Positions 41,646 to 49,776 of a DNA stretch of 64,000 nt are shown here, in pieces; within the stretch, counting starts at the first letter, position 1; each line of letters begins with the position of its first letter. Position numbers and translations under genes: made by a program. A model generated the notes under the pieces. That model was not told where the DNA came from and ran no database searches. It saw only the letters and a program-made list of their open reading frames with translations. The stretch is from M3007 sp964621185 (GTDB lineage: Bacteria; Bacteroidota; Bacteroidia; Chitinophagales; Saprospiraceae), in assembly GCA_964621185.1 (NCBI GenBank), contig CAZULM010000003.1:124001-188000 (forward strand), in the 5' to 3' direction.

Positions 41646-43352
41646 ATGCGATTGACTATCCTACTTTTGTTCTGCTGCTGTCTTAATGGCTTCTCCCAAA
41701 ACTGCACCTTCGATTTCAGCAACGAGGGTTGGACGGCAGACGGCGATGCCGTGAACAGCGCGGCGGTGTGGCAGCCCAGCGGCGGCAACCCGGGCGGCTA
41801 TATCCACACTGTGGACGCATCCACAGGCGGCACCTGGTATTTCGTCGGGGGCAGCAAATTCAAGGGCATCAAATGCGACGCTTACGGGCGCTTTCTGCGT
41901 TACGACCAATTCGCCAGCAACAACTCCAACCCCAGCGCCAACCGCCCCGACGTAGAAATCATCGGCAACGGCATTACCCTGGTTTTCGACAACCCGGTGC
42001 TGCCTGGCACCACCTGGACGCACTACGACATCCTGCTGCGCGAAGACGCCGGCTGGCGCCTGAACACCCTGAATGGCGCCACGCCCACGGCTGCCGAATT
42101 CAAAAAAGCCCTCGCCAACGTCACCAGCCTGCGCATACGCGGGGAATACTACTCTTTTGCCGACGATTTTGGCGGCCTCGACAACGTGGTGCTGGAAAGC
42201 AATTTTACGTTTGCTTTTGATCTGGATGGCGACGACAGCTCGGGCGCCACCGGCGGCAATTTCCAGGCCGCACCCAGCTGCATCCCGGTGGGCAATATCG
42301 TGGATGCCGACATGGTGCTGAGCACCGAAGCGCGTATCGATTCCATCCTGGTGCGCATTGTCAACGGCTCGGTGTTGGAACGCCTGCAAATTTCTTTCCC
42401 CGCAGGCAATATCCTGGTGCTGCAACCCAGTGCTGGTGTGCTGCGCCTCATCAACAACGGCAATGCCAGCCCCGCAGATTTTATCGCCCTGCTCAAACTG
42501 ATACAGTACCTCGACACGAGCCCCGATCTTGTTTCCGGCACACGGCTGGTACAAATTCAGGTTTTTACCGATTGTGCAGTCGTGGGAGAAATGCACCGCG
42601 CCTTCCTGCCTTTTGTGGCGCAACCGTATGCCGGCCTGAACGGCGATACCGTGCTTTGCTACGGCAGCGGGCCGATGGATTTGCGGACGGTTTTGCGCGG
42701 CGACCCGGATTTTAATGGCTTTTGGGAACCAGCCTTACGCTCGGGCAGCAATTTTTTTGACCCAAGCATCGACAGCGCCGGCGTCTATCTGTACATCGTG
42801 CCCCAAGCCGAGCCCTGTTTGGGCGATACCGCCGAAGTACAGGTAATCATCCACTACCCCTTCCAATTGCGGCCCGATACGACCATCTGTTATGACAAAA
42901 CCCTGAATATAGAAACACCCCGGGGACTGGTGGACTGGATATGGAGCGATGGCAGCAAAAAGCAGTATTTGCCCGTGACGGAGCCAGGCACCTACACCCT
43001 GTTCGGAGAAACGGGCTATTGCAGCTTCAGCGACAGCGTTGCGGTCAGTTTTTTCACTTGTATCGAATGTCCGCCATACGCGCCCAATGTATTCTCGCCC
43101 AACGACGACGGCATCAACGACGAATGGCATGTTTTCCTGCACTGCCGCTGGGCCAGCTACCACCTGGAATTGTACGACCGCTGGGGAAGCCTCGTATTCG
43201 CTGCCGACGACCCGGAAAGCACTTGGGATGGCCGTATTCGCGGCAAAGACGCAGAAACCGGGGTGTATGTCTGGCGCATGGTTTGGACGGGAGAGCTGTT
43301 CGGGGTACCGAAAACCTGGAGTTTTGAGGGGGATGTGACGTTGGTGAAATAG
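41646..43352 (+). CDS. Secreted laminin-B-domain protein with T9SS type B sorting domain
   Basis: A 568-residue exported protein. A signal peptide (RLTILLLFCCCLNGFSQ) is followed at once by a laminin B (domain IV)-like module, about residues 20-185 (FDFSNEGWTADGDAVNSAAV, FKGIKCDAYGRFLRYDQF, ALANVTSLRIRGEYYSFADD, FGGLDNVVLE). The middle part is cadherin-like/Ig-like. The last 90 residues are the gliding-motility-associated type B sorting domain (PYAPNVFSPNDDGINDEW, YDRWGSLVF, GVYVWRMVWTGE). It should be secreted through T9SS and displayed or released. Laminin B is mainly an animal extracellular-matrix domain, so the protein may be adhesive. The stop codon runs into a GTTTCAG repeat. Confidence 0.92.
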   Translation: MRLTILLLFCCCLNGFSQNCTFDFSNEGWTADGDAVNSAAVWQPSGGNPGGYIHTVDASTGGTWYFVGGSKFKGIKCDAYGRFLRYDQFASNNSNPSANRPDVEIIGNGITLVFDNPVLPGTTWTHYDILLREDAGWRLNTLNGATPTAAEFKKALANVTSLRIRGEYYSFADDFGGLDNVVLESNFTFAFDLDGDDSSGATGGNFQAAPSCIPVGNIVDADMVLSTEARIDSILVRIVNGSVLERLQISFPAGNILVLQPSAGVLRLINNGNASPADFIALLKLIQYLDTSPDLVSGTRLVQIQVFTDCAVVGEMHRAFLPFVAQPYAGLNGDTVLCYGSGPMDLRTVLRGDPDFNGFWEPALRSGSNFFDPSIDSAGVYLYIVPQAEPCLGDTAEVQVIIHYPFQLRPDTTICYDKTLNIETPRGLVDWIWSDGSKKQYLPVTEPGTYTLFGETGYCSFSDSVAVSFFTCIECPPYAPNVFSPNDDGINDEWHVFLHCRWASYHLELYDRWGSLVFAADDPESTWDGRIRGKDAETGVYVWRMVWTGELFGVPKTWSFEGDVTLVK

Positions 43353-43366
43353 GTTTCAGGTTTCAA
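43353..43366 (+). repeat. Stop-codon-abutting 7-nt repeat (GTTTCAG family)
   Basis: GTTTCAG (43353-43359) and GTTTCAA (43360-43366) follow the TAG stop of the laminin-B gene without a gap. Confidence 0.75.
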
Positions 43367-43397
43367 GGTTTATTGCATTGGTAAGGGGGGATGTTCA

Positions 43398-43425
43398 CTC
43401 ATCACTCATCTCTCATCACTCCTCA
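43398..43425 (-). repeat. Stop-codon-abutting 7-nt repeat (TGATGAG family), after metF
   Basis: Read on the minus strand, directly after the metF TGA stop: TGAGGAG, TGATGAG, AGATGAG, TGATGAG. The unit is the complement of the CTCATCT units found before start codons at 28129 and 52704. Confidence 0.78.
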
Positions 43426-44382
43426 TCAGGCAATGGAGGCTGCTATCCTTTTCACCGTTTCTGTATCTCCCATGGTGTAGTAATGCAGGCAGGGTACGCC
43501 GGCGGCCTTCAGTTCCTTGCACTGTGCGGTGGCCCATTCGATGCCGATTTCTTTCACCGCTTCGTCGTCTTTGGCTTTTATGACGGCCTTCACGAGGTCT
43601 TCGGGCATGTTGACAAAAAACTTTCTGGGGATGGAATTGAGCTGGTAGCGCTTGGTGATGGGCTTTATGCCCGGCACAATGGGCACTTCGATGCCGGTGG
43701 CGCGGCAATCGTCCACATATTCGAAGAATTTTTTGTTGTCGAAAAACATCTGGGTCACGATGTAGTCGGCGCCCGCTTTCACTTTTTCTTTGGTGAAATG
43801 CAGGTCTGATTTTATGTTGGGCGATTCAAAATGCTTTTCCGGGTAGCCTGCGATGCCGATGCAGAACTCGCTGGGTTGGCCGTTGGTCAGTTCCTGGTCG
43901 AGGTATTTGCCCGTGTTCATACTGGCAATCTGGTGCACCAGGTCGAGGGCATATTTGTGGCCTTCCGGTTCCGGCACAAACTTGTCTTCAAATTGCCGTG
44001 CATCGCCGCGTAGGGCCAGCACATTGTGTATGCCTAAGAAATTGAGATCGATGAGTGCGTTTTCTGTTTCTTCCACGGTGAAGCCGCCACAGATCAGATG
44101 AGGCACTGCATCCACCCCATAGCGGTGCATGATGGCCGCACAGATGCCCACGGTGCCGGGCCGTTTGCGGATAGAGGTCTTTTCATAATAGCCCGATGCG
44201 CGCTTTTTGTACAAAAACTCCTCCCGGTGGTAGGTTACATCCACAAACGGCGGCTTGAACTCCATCAATGAATCGAGCGTGTTGAAAATGGCCTGCATGC
44301 TGCCGCCCTTGAGCGGTGGGAGCACCTCAAAAGAAATAAGGGTTTTGCCTTTGGATTTGTTGAAGTGTTCGGTGACTTTCAT
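43426..44382 (-). CDS. metF: Methylenetetrahydrofolate reductase
   Basis: This 318-residue flavoenzyme reduces 5,10-methylenetetrahydrofolate to 5-methyltetrahydrofolate, the methyl donor for methionine synthesis. Family marks: SFEVLPPLKGGSMQAIFNTL, FVDVTYHREE, PHLICGGFTVEETENALIDL, NVLALRGDAR (FAD-binding), FCIGIAGYPEKHFESPN, KAGADYIVTQMFFD and VPIVPGIKPI. Length is normal for a bacterial enzyme. ATG at 44382; a CAAAGTTA at 44427-44434 could be a minus-strand -7 element. No other methionine genes are adjacent. Confidence 0.96.
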   Translation of the reverse strand: MKVTEHFNKSKGKTLISFEVLPPLKGGSMQAIFNTLDSLMEFKPPFVDVTYHREEFLYKKRASGYYEKTSIRKRPGTVGICAAIMHRYGVDAVPHLICGGFTVEETENALIDLNFLGIHNVLALRGDARQFEDKFVPEPEGHKYALDLVHQIASMNTGKYLDQELTNGQPSEFCIGIAGYPEKHFESPNIKSDLHFTKEKVKAGADYIVTQMFFDNKKFFEYVDDCRATGIEVPIVPGIKPITKRYQLNSIPRKFFVNMPEDLVKAVIKAKDDEAVKEIGIEWATAQCKELKAAGVPCLHYYTMGDTETVKRIAASIA

Positions 44383-44480
44383 GTGCGCAGTGCTTGTTTG
44401 TAGCGTGTTGTTGGGCTAAGAGCGTGCAAAGTTAGGGCTTCCTGCCAAAGTTGAGCGGGATAACAAGCGCCCCGCAGCAA

Positions 44481-45968
44481 TCAAGGGTCAAAATGCCGCG
44501 AAATCTTAAAAGACCTGATATTTTCTAAACAAATGGCTGCCAACAGCCCCGCATATTCCAGCCCGATCAGCCAAAAATGCTCCTCCCTTCCCCCGCCATC
44601 GTAGTGGCTGTACGAAAGCGTCGCCAGGCCGGTCCAGACCAGCGCAAACCGCCAGCGCGTGCACAGCGACAGCGCAAACGGCACGCATATGTACCAGGGG
44701 TGCACCACCGCTGAAAGCAGTAGGTACAGCACCACGGCGAACAGCATGGACTCTGCCAAGCGCACAGCATCGCCCAGTTTTTGTTTTCCAGCCCACAGCG
44801 CCAGCCCCAACACCCCCAACAGCACCCCAATGCCCATCCATGGCCCAGAATGGGCGCCGATGTCCCAGCCAGTTTCCGCATACCCGATTTCCCGAACTAA
44901 GTAATACACACTGGCATTGAACTGAAATTTCTGAAAATACAGGCCCAAGCTCTGGGCAATATTGGGCAACACCGCAATCAATGGGGCAAAAAGCAGCAAA
45001 GTCGCAAGCCCAAAAACCAGGTTGAATTTCAGCCCCTTGCGCCAGCCCAACCAGCCCCAAACGATCGGTAAAAACAACAGCGGCACCATCTTGCTGGCCG
45101 TAGCCAAAGCCCAAAAAATGGCGCCTTTCGCCACCTCGCCCTGCCACAAAGCCGTCATGCCCGCCAGCAAAAAGAAAATCATAATCCCCTCAAAATGGCA
45201 GTTGCCGACAATCTCCAAAATCACCAATGGGTTAAGGGCGTAAAGGAGTGCGGAGTTCGGAATGCGGAATACGGAGTGCGGAGTGCGCACATTATTTGTA
45301 GCTGAATGCGCCTCCGACTTCGGCATTTTTGGCCAGAGATGCCGAAGTCGGATACCAAAAATAACCCGAAAGGACCTGCAAATTCCGCGCTCCGCATCCT
45401 GTACTCCGCATTCAGCACCCCGCATTCGATATATTATGCCTATTTCCGCTGCGAACAAGAAAAGCTTCATCACGAACACGCCAAGCCAGTTGTTGGTAGG
45501 CGACACCCAGGCGGCGGCGGCGAACACGGCCTGGCAAACGGGCGGATAAACAGTATAGTAATTTGGGGAATTGAGCTGGCCGAACAATTCGGGTGAAATG
45601 CCCGCCGGGAACAGGCTGTTGTCGATAAAATACTGCGGCGTGTGTAAAAATGGGTGGTAGCCGGCAAGCGTCAGCCGCCCATCCCAGAGGAAGCGTAAAT
45701 AGTCGTCGGAAAAGTTGGGCAGACTGAACAGCAACAAGGCGCGCAAGGCGATGCCCAACGCGATCAAATGCTTGGCCGGAATGCTATTTTGGTAAAAACA
45801 GGCCCACATATACAGCGCGAAAAAAGCCGCATAGCCGCCGATAAAGGGCAGGAAGCTGTCGCGCTGGGCAAAGTGGCCAAGGAAAACCGTCAGCGCGGTA
45901 AGGGCTATCGCCAACGCCGCGAATGGCAGTTGCGTGCTGGAAGCCTTGTCGGTGGTAATATCGGGCAT
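44481..45968 (-). CDS. GT-C mannosyltransferase-like membrane protein with an in-frame repeat insertion
   Basis: A 495-residue membrane protein with about eleven segments. PNFSDDYLRFLWDGRLTLAG (about 84-103) gives the acidic DD motif of GT-C glycosyltransferases; LLYALNPLVILEIVGNCHFEG and HPWYICVPFALSL are typical of the GT87/MptB-like mannosyltransferase group in Bacteroidota. Residues 181 to about 240 do not fit: they are encoded by a palindromic repeat element inserted in frame between a membrane helix and LLYALNPLV (see the repeat at 45244-45428). Whether the enzyme is still active is unknown; the rest of the frame is intact. It probably transfers a sugar from a lipid carrier on the periplasmic face. 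Confidence 0.85.
   Translation of the reverse strand: MPDITTDKASSTQLPFAALAIALTALTVFLGHFAQRDSFLPFIGGYAAFFALYMWACFYQNSIPAKHLIALGIALRALLLFSLPNFSDDYLRFLWDGRLTLAGYHPFLHTPQYFIDNSLFPAGISPELFGQLNSPNYYTVYPPVCQAVFAAAAWVSPTNNWLGVFVMKLFLFAAEIGIIYRMRGAECGVQDAERGICRSFRVIFGIRLRHLWPKMPKSEAHSATNNVRTPHSVFRIPNSALLYALNPLVILEIVGNCHFEGIMIFFLLAGMTALWQGEVAKGAIFWALATASKMVPLLFLPIVWGWLGWRKGLKFNLVFGLATLLLFAPLIAVLPNIAQSLGLYFQKFQFNASVYYLVREIGYAETGWDIGAHSGPWMGIGVLLGVLGLALWAGKQKLGDAVRLAESMLFAVVLYLLLSAVVHPWYICVPFALSLCTRWRFALVWTGLATLSYSHYDGGGREEHFWLIGLEYAGLLAAICLENIRSFKISRHFDP
45244..45428. repeat. In-frame palindromic repeat element (GGAGTGCGGA type) inside a coding sequence
   Basis: The left arm (45245-45289) is a degenerate array of GGAGTGC / GGAATGC units. 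The right arm (about 45384-45427) is the opposite orientation (CTCCGCATCC, CTCCGCATTC, CCCGCATTC). The centre is a perfect 14-bp inverted repeat: TCCGACTTCGGCAT (45313-45326) with ATGCCGAAGTCGGA (45339-45352). The whole element is open in the reading frame of the GT-C gene and adds about 61 residues. Confidence 0.85.
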
Positions 45969-46026
45969 CTTTCAACAGGCGAATAGAGGTAAATCATTAA
46001 TAATCAATATGATCCATCCTGAAAAT

Positions 46027-46059
46027 TTTGCAAATCACTACAATCTTGGAATACCTTTG
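46027..46059 (+). promoter_or_regulatory. Bacteroidota promoter (TTTG - 21 bases - TACCTTTG)
   Basis: TTTG at 46027-46030 and TACCTTTG at 46052-46059 are separated by 21 bases, a full match to the sigma-ABfr consensus. The next ATG is at 46064, only four bases after the -7 element, so the mRNA would be leaderless or nearly so. Confidence 0.72.
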
Positions 46060-46063
46060 CGGC

Positions 46064-46561
46064 ATGGAAAACCTACCTGAACAGGATGCCCACATTCCGC
46101 CCGACTGCTTCCAGCGAGAAGCCGTTGAGCTGTTCCAGTCGCTGGAGAACGAAACGCTCGCAGCCGTGCATTACTACCCCTGGCTCAATCTTGGGGCCCA
46201 GGCCCATGCCCAGCCCTACCGCTTTCTGCTGGGGCTGGAGCTTGTTTTTGAATCGGGGCAATCGCTGTTGCTCTGCTCCGGCGAGGACTCGGAGGCCATC
46301 CAGGTTGTTTCCCCGGAATCGCTCCTGGAAACTGCCCGCAAGCTGCAAGAACTGCACGGGCAGCCCACCATTCAGCGCCTTTCGCGCAGCGCACAAGGTT
46401 TTTGGCCGCAGTTTTTGGGCAAACCGCTACATTCCATCCAGTTGTCGCGCCACGAGAACGGGTTGTACCGGAACGATGCGCTGCTGCTGGATTTTGGAAC
46501 GGCAGGGGTTGTGGTGGAATTGTTGGAAGATGGGGAAGGGCTGCAGGTCCGGGCGGTATAG
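46064..46561 (+). CDS. Hypothetical protein
   Basis: A 165-residue soluble, acidic protein without a signal peptide: MENLPEQDAHIPPDCFQREA, later LLGLELVFESGQSLLLCSGED and DALLLDFGTAGVVVELLEDG. I do not recognise a family. The ATG lies only four bases after a well-formed Bacteroidota promoter, so either the message is leaderless or translation begins further downstream (no internal ATG is close). The stop is four bases from the convergent nucleotidyltransferase stop. Confidence 0.72.
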   Translation: MENLPEQDAHIPPDCFQREAVELFQSLENETLAAVHYYPWLNLGAQAHAQPYRFLLGLELVFESGQSLLLCSGEDSEAIQVVSPESLLETARKLQELHGQPTIQRLSRSAQGFWPQFLGKPLHSIQLSRHENGLYRNDALLLDFGTAGVVVELLEDGEGLQVRAV

Positions 46562-46565
46562 ATCG

Positions 46566-47465
46566 TCATTCTTTTCTTCCCCAAAGCCCACGCGGGTATC
46601 CCATCCCCGCCAGCGCCCGTTGCACCGTATCCTTGTCTTCCGGGTAAGTGACGCCATACCATTGGCTGCTGCTGTTCAGCACTTTGAGGGATATTTTGTC
46701 AGCTTTCAACAGGTTGTTCACCACTGTTGGGATATAGAATTCGGCGCGGGGCTTGTCGATGTTGGCCTGCACAAATTCCCGGAACTGCTGCTCTATTTCG
46801 TCCAGGGCGCTGTGGTGCAAGCCCCAGAGGTTCATGGAAACAGGGGTGTTGTCGGCCAAAAAATGGCGCTGGCCGGCATCGTCGGTAAAATGGATGCCAT
46901 CCTCGAAACGCTCTATTTTGGTGCGCTCCACCACGTCTTCCAAATTGCCTGCCGCGTTCACGGCACATACGCCCCGCGACACCGAGCCGTTTTCAGAAAG
47001 GGTGTTGCCGAGCTGGTAGGCCACCATGCCGTAGCGGCTTGGGGTACATGCTGCCGACAAAAAACCGGACAATGCCTGGAAAGCATCGGCGCCATAAAAA
47101 TCGTCGGCGTTCACCGTAGCAAAAGGTTCGGTGAGGAATTTTTTCGCCGAAAGGATGGCATGGCCTGTTCCCCAGGGCTTTTCACGGTGGGGTTTTTGGG
47201 GCAGCCAATCCAATGCTGTTTCGAGTTCCTGAAATGCATATTCTGTGTGTATCTGAGCCTCTACCTTGCGGCCCACCTTTTCGCGAAAGGCATCCTCTAT
47301 GTCCTTTCGGATCACAAAAACGACCTTGCCAAAGCCTGCGCGCTGGGCATCATATACCGAAAATTCGAGGATGGCCTCGCCGCCCGGGCCCATCCCGTCC
47401 ACTTGTTTCAGCCCGCCATAGCGCGAGCCAATGCCCGCCGCCAATATTAAGAGTGTAGGTTTCAT
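46566..47465 (-). CDS. Nucleotidyltransferase (GT-A fold, sugar-phosphate type)
   Basis: A 299-residue protein whose N terminus LLILAAGIGSRYGGLKQVDG carries the GxGxRxxxxK nucleotide-binding signature of NTP-transferases. GTGHAILSAKKFL and ATVNADDFYGADAFQAL supply the substrate loop and the metal-binding acidic pair. SVSRGVCAVN and VSMNLWGLHHS follow. It probably activates a sugar phosphate to a nucleotide sugar; this resembles Bacteroidota nucleotidyltransferases often found near aminoglycoside-like kinases, but no such kinase is present here. It is divergent from the sugar transporter gene. Confidence 0.87.
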   Translation of the reverse strand: MKPTLLILAAGIGSRYGGLKQVDGMGPGGEAILEFSVYDAQRAGFGKVVFVIRKDIEDAFREKVGRKVEAQIHTEYAFQELETALDWLPQKPHREKPWGTGHAILSAKKFLTEPFATVNADDFYGADAFQALSGFLSAACTPSRYGMVAYQLGNTLSENGSVSRGVCAVNAAGNLEDVVERTKIERFEDGIHFTDDAGQRHFLADNTPVSMNLWGLHHSALDEIEQQFREFVQANIDKPRAEFYIPTVVNNLLKADKISLKVLNSSSQWYGVTYPEDKDTVQRALAGMGYPRGLWGRKE

Positions 47466-47538
47466 ACTTGTTTGTCGAATCGGGAATTACATTTACGGCT
47501 TATTCACCGAAAATTAAACTTAAACGGACGGCAAAAGT

Positions 47539-48825
47539 ATGCAGAATTCTACCGCTCGCGACGCAAATTACCTGTACCAAATCACGATCATCGGACTTTT
47601 GTTTGCCGTGTTCGGGTTTGTCACCTGGCTGAACAGCATCCTTATTCCCTTCCTGAAAAAATCCTGCGAACTTTCTGACCAACAGGCATACTACGTGGCC
47701 ACCGCCTTTTTTGCGGCTTATTTCGTGATGGCGCTCCCTTCTTCCTGGATTTTGCAGAAGCTTGGCACCAAAAAGGGCATGACCGTGGGGTTGTTGGCCA
47801 TGGCTGCCGGCGCGCTGGTGTTCATCCCGGCCGCAGAAGCCCGCAGTTATGCCATGTTTTTGACGGGCCTGTTTGTACTGGGCACCGGGCTGGCCTTGCT
47901 CCAAACCGCGGCCAACCCTTACGTCAGCGTCATCGGCCCCATTGAATCGGCGGCGAAGCGCATCAGCATCATGGGTGTTTGCAACAAATTAGCGGGCATC
48001 GTGGCCAACCTGCTGTTCGGGGCGGTGTTGTTGAAAAACGCCGATGCCATACAGGCGCAGCTTTCCGATGCCGCCACCACGGCAGAGACTAAGCTGCAAC
48101 TGCTCAGCGAGCTTTCCAACCGGGTGGTCGTGCCTTACACGGTGCTGGCGATTTTCCTGGCGATAGTGGCTGTTGTCATTTACCGCTCATCCCTGCCCGA
48201 TATTTCCACCAAAGCTTCCGACGACTCTGATGGCGACACGGAATTGTCGCGGGGCCGCACGAGTATTTTCCAGTTCCGCCACGTATGGCTGGGCGCGCTG
48301 GCCATATTCATGTACGTGGGCGCCGAGGTGATGGCCGGCGACTTGATCACAGTTTATGGCAAAAACCTGGGCTTTTCGGGCGATACCAGCAAGTTTTTCA
48401 CCTCTTTCGGGCTGATCGGGCTGTTGTTGGGTTATGGTGTCAGCATTTTGTTGATACCCAAATACGTCACCCAGGAACGCTGGCTGGCTGTGTCGGCAGC
48501 CCTGGGCATCCTGCTCACCGTGCTGGCTTATTTTGTGTCAGAATCTGCGGCAGTGGGCTGTTTGGCAGCCCTTGGCTTTGCCAACGCCGTGATGTGGCCC
48601 GCTATTTTCCCGTTGGGCATCAAAGACCTGGGCCGCTTTACCAATTCGGGATCGGCCTTGCTGGTGATGGGCATCGTCGGCGGCGCCATTATCCCGCCGT
48701 TCTATGGCTGGCTGTATGAGCAGGCGGGCGTGGGCCTCGATTTCCGCTCGGCGTTCATGGTCATTATGGTGGTTTGCTATGGCTATATCTTGTATTTCGC
48801 CCTGCACGGATCCCGCCCGAAGTGA
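47539..48825 (+). CDS. FucP/GluP-type sugar:H+ symporter (MFS)
   Basis: A 428-residue MFS transporter with about twelve segments. The N-terminal FGFVTWLNSILIPFLKKSCE, LSDQQAYYVATAFFAAYFVMA, GLALLQTAANPYVSVIGP and AKRISIMGVCNKLAG are characteristic of the FHS family (fucose, glucose/galactose or N-acetylglucosamine importers of Bacteroidota). VGAEVMAGDLITVYG marks the second half. The exact sugar is not clear. It is monocistronic and ends at a strong terminator (48851-48889). Confidence 0.93.
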   Translation: MQNSTARDANYLYQITIIGLLFAVFGFVTWLNSILIPFLKKSCELSDQQAYYVATAFFAAYFVMALPSSWILQKLGTKKGMTVGLLAMAAGALVFIPAAEARSYAMFLTGLFVLGTGLALLQTAANPYVSVIGPIESAAKRISIMGVCNKLAGIVANLLFGAVLLKNADAIQAQLSDAATTAETKLQLLSELSNRVVVPYTVLAIFLAIVAVVIYRSSLPDISTKASDDSDGDTELSRGRTSIFQFRHVWLGALAIFMYVGAEVMAGDLITVYGKNLGFSGDTSKFFTSFGLIGLLLGYGVSILLIPKYVTQERWLAVSAALGILLTVLAYFVSESAAVGCLAALGFANAVMWPAIFPLGIKDLGRFTNSGSALLVMGIVGGAIIPPFYGWLYEQAGVGLDFRSAFMVIMVVCYGYILYFALHGSRPK

Positions 48826-48850
48826 CCCGGCGGCCTGTTAAACTTTCCCT

Positions 48851-48889
48851 AAGCCCCCCGTTTGTTTGTGGCAAACGGGGGGCTTTTGC
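48851..48889 (+). terminator. Rho-independent terminator of the sugar transporter gene
   Basis: AAGCCCCCCGTTTG (48851-48864) is perfectly complementary to CAAACGGGGGGCTT (48872-48885) around a 7-nt loop, and is followed by TTG. Confidence 0.9.
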
Positions 48890-48922
48890 GTTTCCTTTGC
48901 TGAACAAATTTCATATTTTACC

Positions 48923-49648
48923 ATGACAAAAAGAGCACTCATCCCTTTGGCAGCCCTTTTGCTGTCGCAATTCTATGCACAAGCCCAGTTTGGCGACCTC
49001 GCCAAAAAAGCAAAAGACGTCGTGACATCCGGCGGGCTATCGCAGGAGGAAGCCGGCAACGGCCTGAAAGAAGCCCTCAACGTTGGCGTGGGCGAAGCGG
49101 TAAGTTTCCTTTCGGCCAAAGACGGCTACTTCCAAAGTCCTTACAAGATTCTGGTGCCGGAAGAAGCGCAGAAAGTCGTTTCTAAGCTCAAAAACGTGCC
49201 GGGCTTTTCCAACGTCGAGGCCGACCTCACCGAGCGCATGAACCGGGCAGCAGAAGATGCCGCTACCAAAGCCAAGCCTATTTTTGTAGCCGCCATCAAA
49301 GGCATGACCTTCAAAGATGCACTCGACATCCTCATGGGCAAACAGGACGCCGCCACCCGCTACCTTGAAAAAACAACTTTCGACAAGCTGTACGCCGAAT
49401 TCCTGCCCGTGATCCAAACCTCGCTCGACAAAGTGAACGCCCGCGAATACTGGAAAGGCGCGGTAACAGCTTACAACAAGATACCCCTGGTTGAAAAAAC
49501 CAACCCCGAGCTCGACGACCACGTTACCCGCAAAGCGCTGGTGGGCTTGTTCAGCTTGGTGGAAAAAAAGGAGAAAGCCATTCGGACAGACAAGAGCCTG
49601 CGGAATTCGGATGTGTTGAAGAAGGTTTTTGCGAAGCAGGATAAGTGA
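48923..49648 (+). CDS. DUF4197 domain protein, exported
   Basis: A 241-residue protein with a signal peptide (TKRALIPLAALLLSQFYAQA). The mature part matches DUF4197: LSQEEAGNGLKEALNVGVGE, AVSFLSAKDGYFQSPYKILV, LTERMNRAAEDAATKAKPIF, TFKDALDILMGKQDAATRYL and VEKTNPELDDHVTRKALVGL. It should lie in the periplasm. The function of this mostly helical family is unknown. The start at 48923 gives the signal peptide; the longer frame upstream runs through the terminator hairpin. Its TGA stop opens an 82-base GGCAA tandem repeat. Confidence 0.92.
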   Translation: MTKRALIPLAALLLSQFYAQAQFGDLAKKAKDVVTSGGLSQEEAGNGLKEALNVGVGEAVSFLSAKDGYFQSPYKILVPEEAQKVVSKLKNVPGFSNVEADLTERMNRAAEDAATKAKPIFVAAIKGMTFKDALDILMGKQDAATRYLEKTTFDKLYAEFLPVIQTSLDKVNAREYWKGAVTAYNKIPLVEKTNPELDDHVTRKALVGLFSLVEKKEKAIRTDKSLRNSDVLKKVFAKQDK

Positions 49649-49730
49649 GGCAAGGGGCAAGTAGGCAAATTGGCAAGGGGCAAATAGGCAAGGGGCAAGT
49701 AGGCAAATAGGCAAAGGGCAAATTGGCAAG
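49649..49730 (+). repeat. Stop-codon-abutting GGCAA tandem repeat (7-8-nt units)
   Basis: Eleven GGCAA-starting units (such as GGCAAGG, GGCAAGTA, GGCAAATT, GGCAAATA) follow the TGA stop of the DUF4197 gene without a gap. The spacing alternates between 7 and 8 bases. Confidence 0.9.
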
Positions 49731-49776
49731 TATTTGGTAGGATTTGCCGAAAAAGATGGCCTATTTTTTTTTCTAT

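Noticed and set aside
46086..47450. 454-codon open frame on the plus strand across the hypothetical and nucleotidyltransferase genes
   Set aside because: It is a shadow frame created by GC-rich codon usage; the minus-strand nucleotidyltransferase has clear motifs.
49649..49730. GGCAA array considered as a CRISPR array
   Set aside because: Units are 7-8 bases with no spacers, and no cas genes are present in the window.
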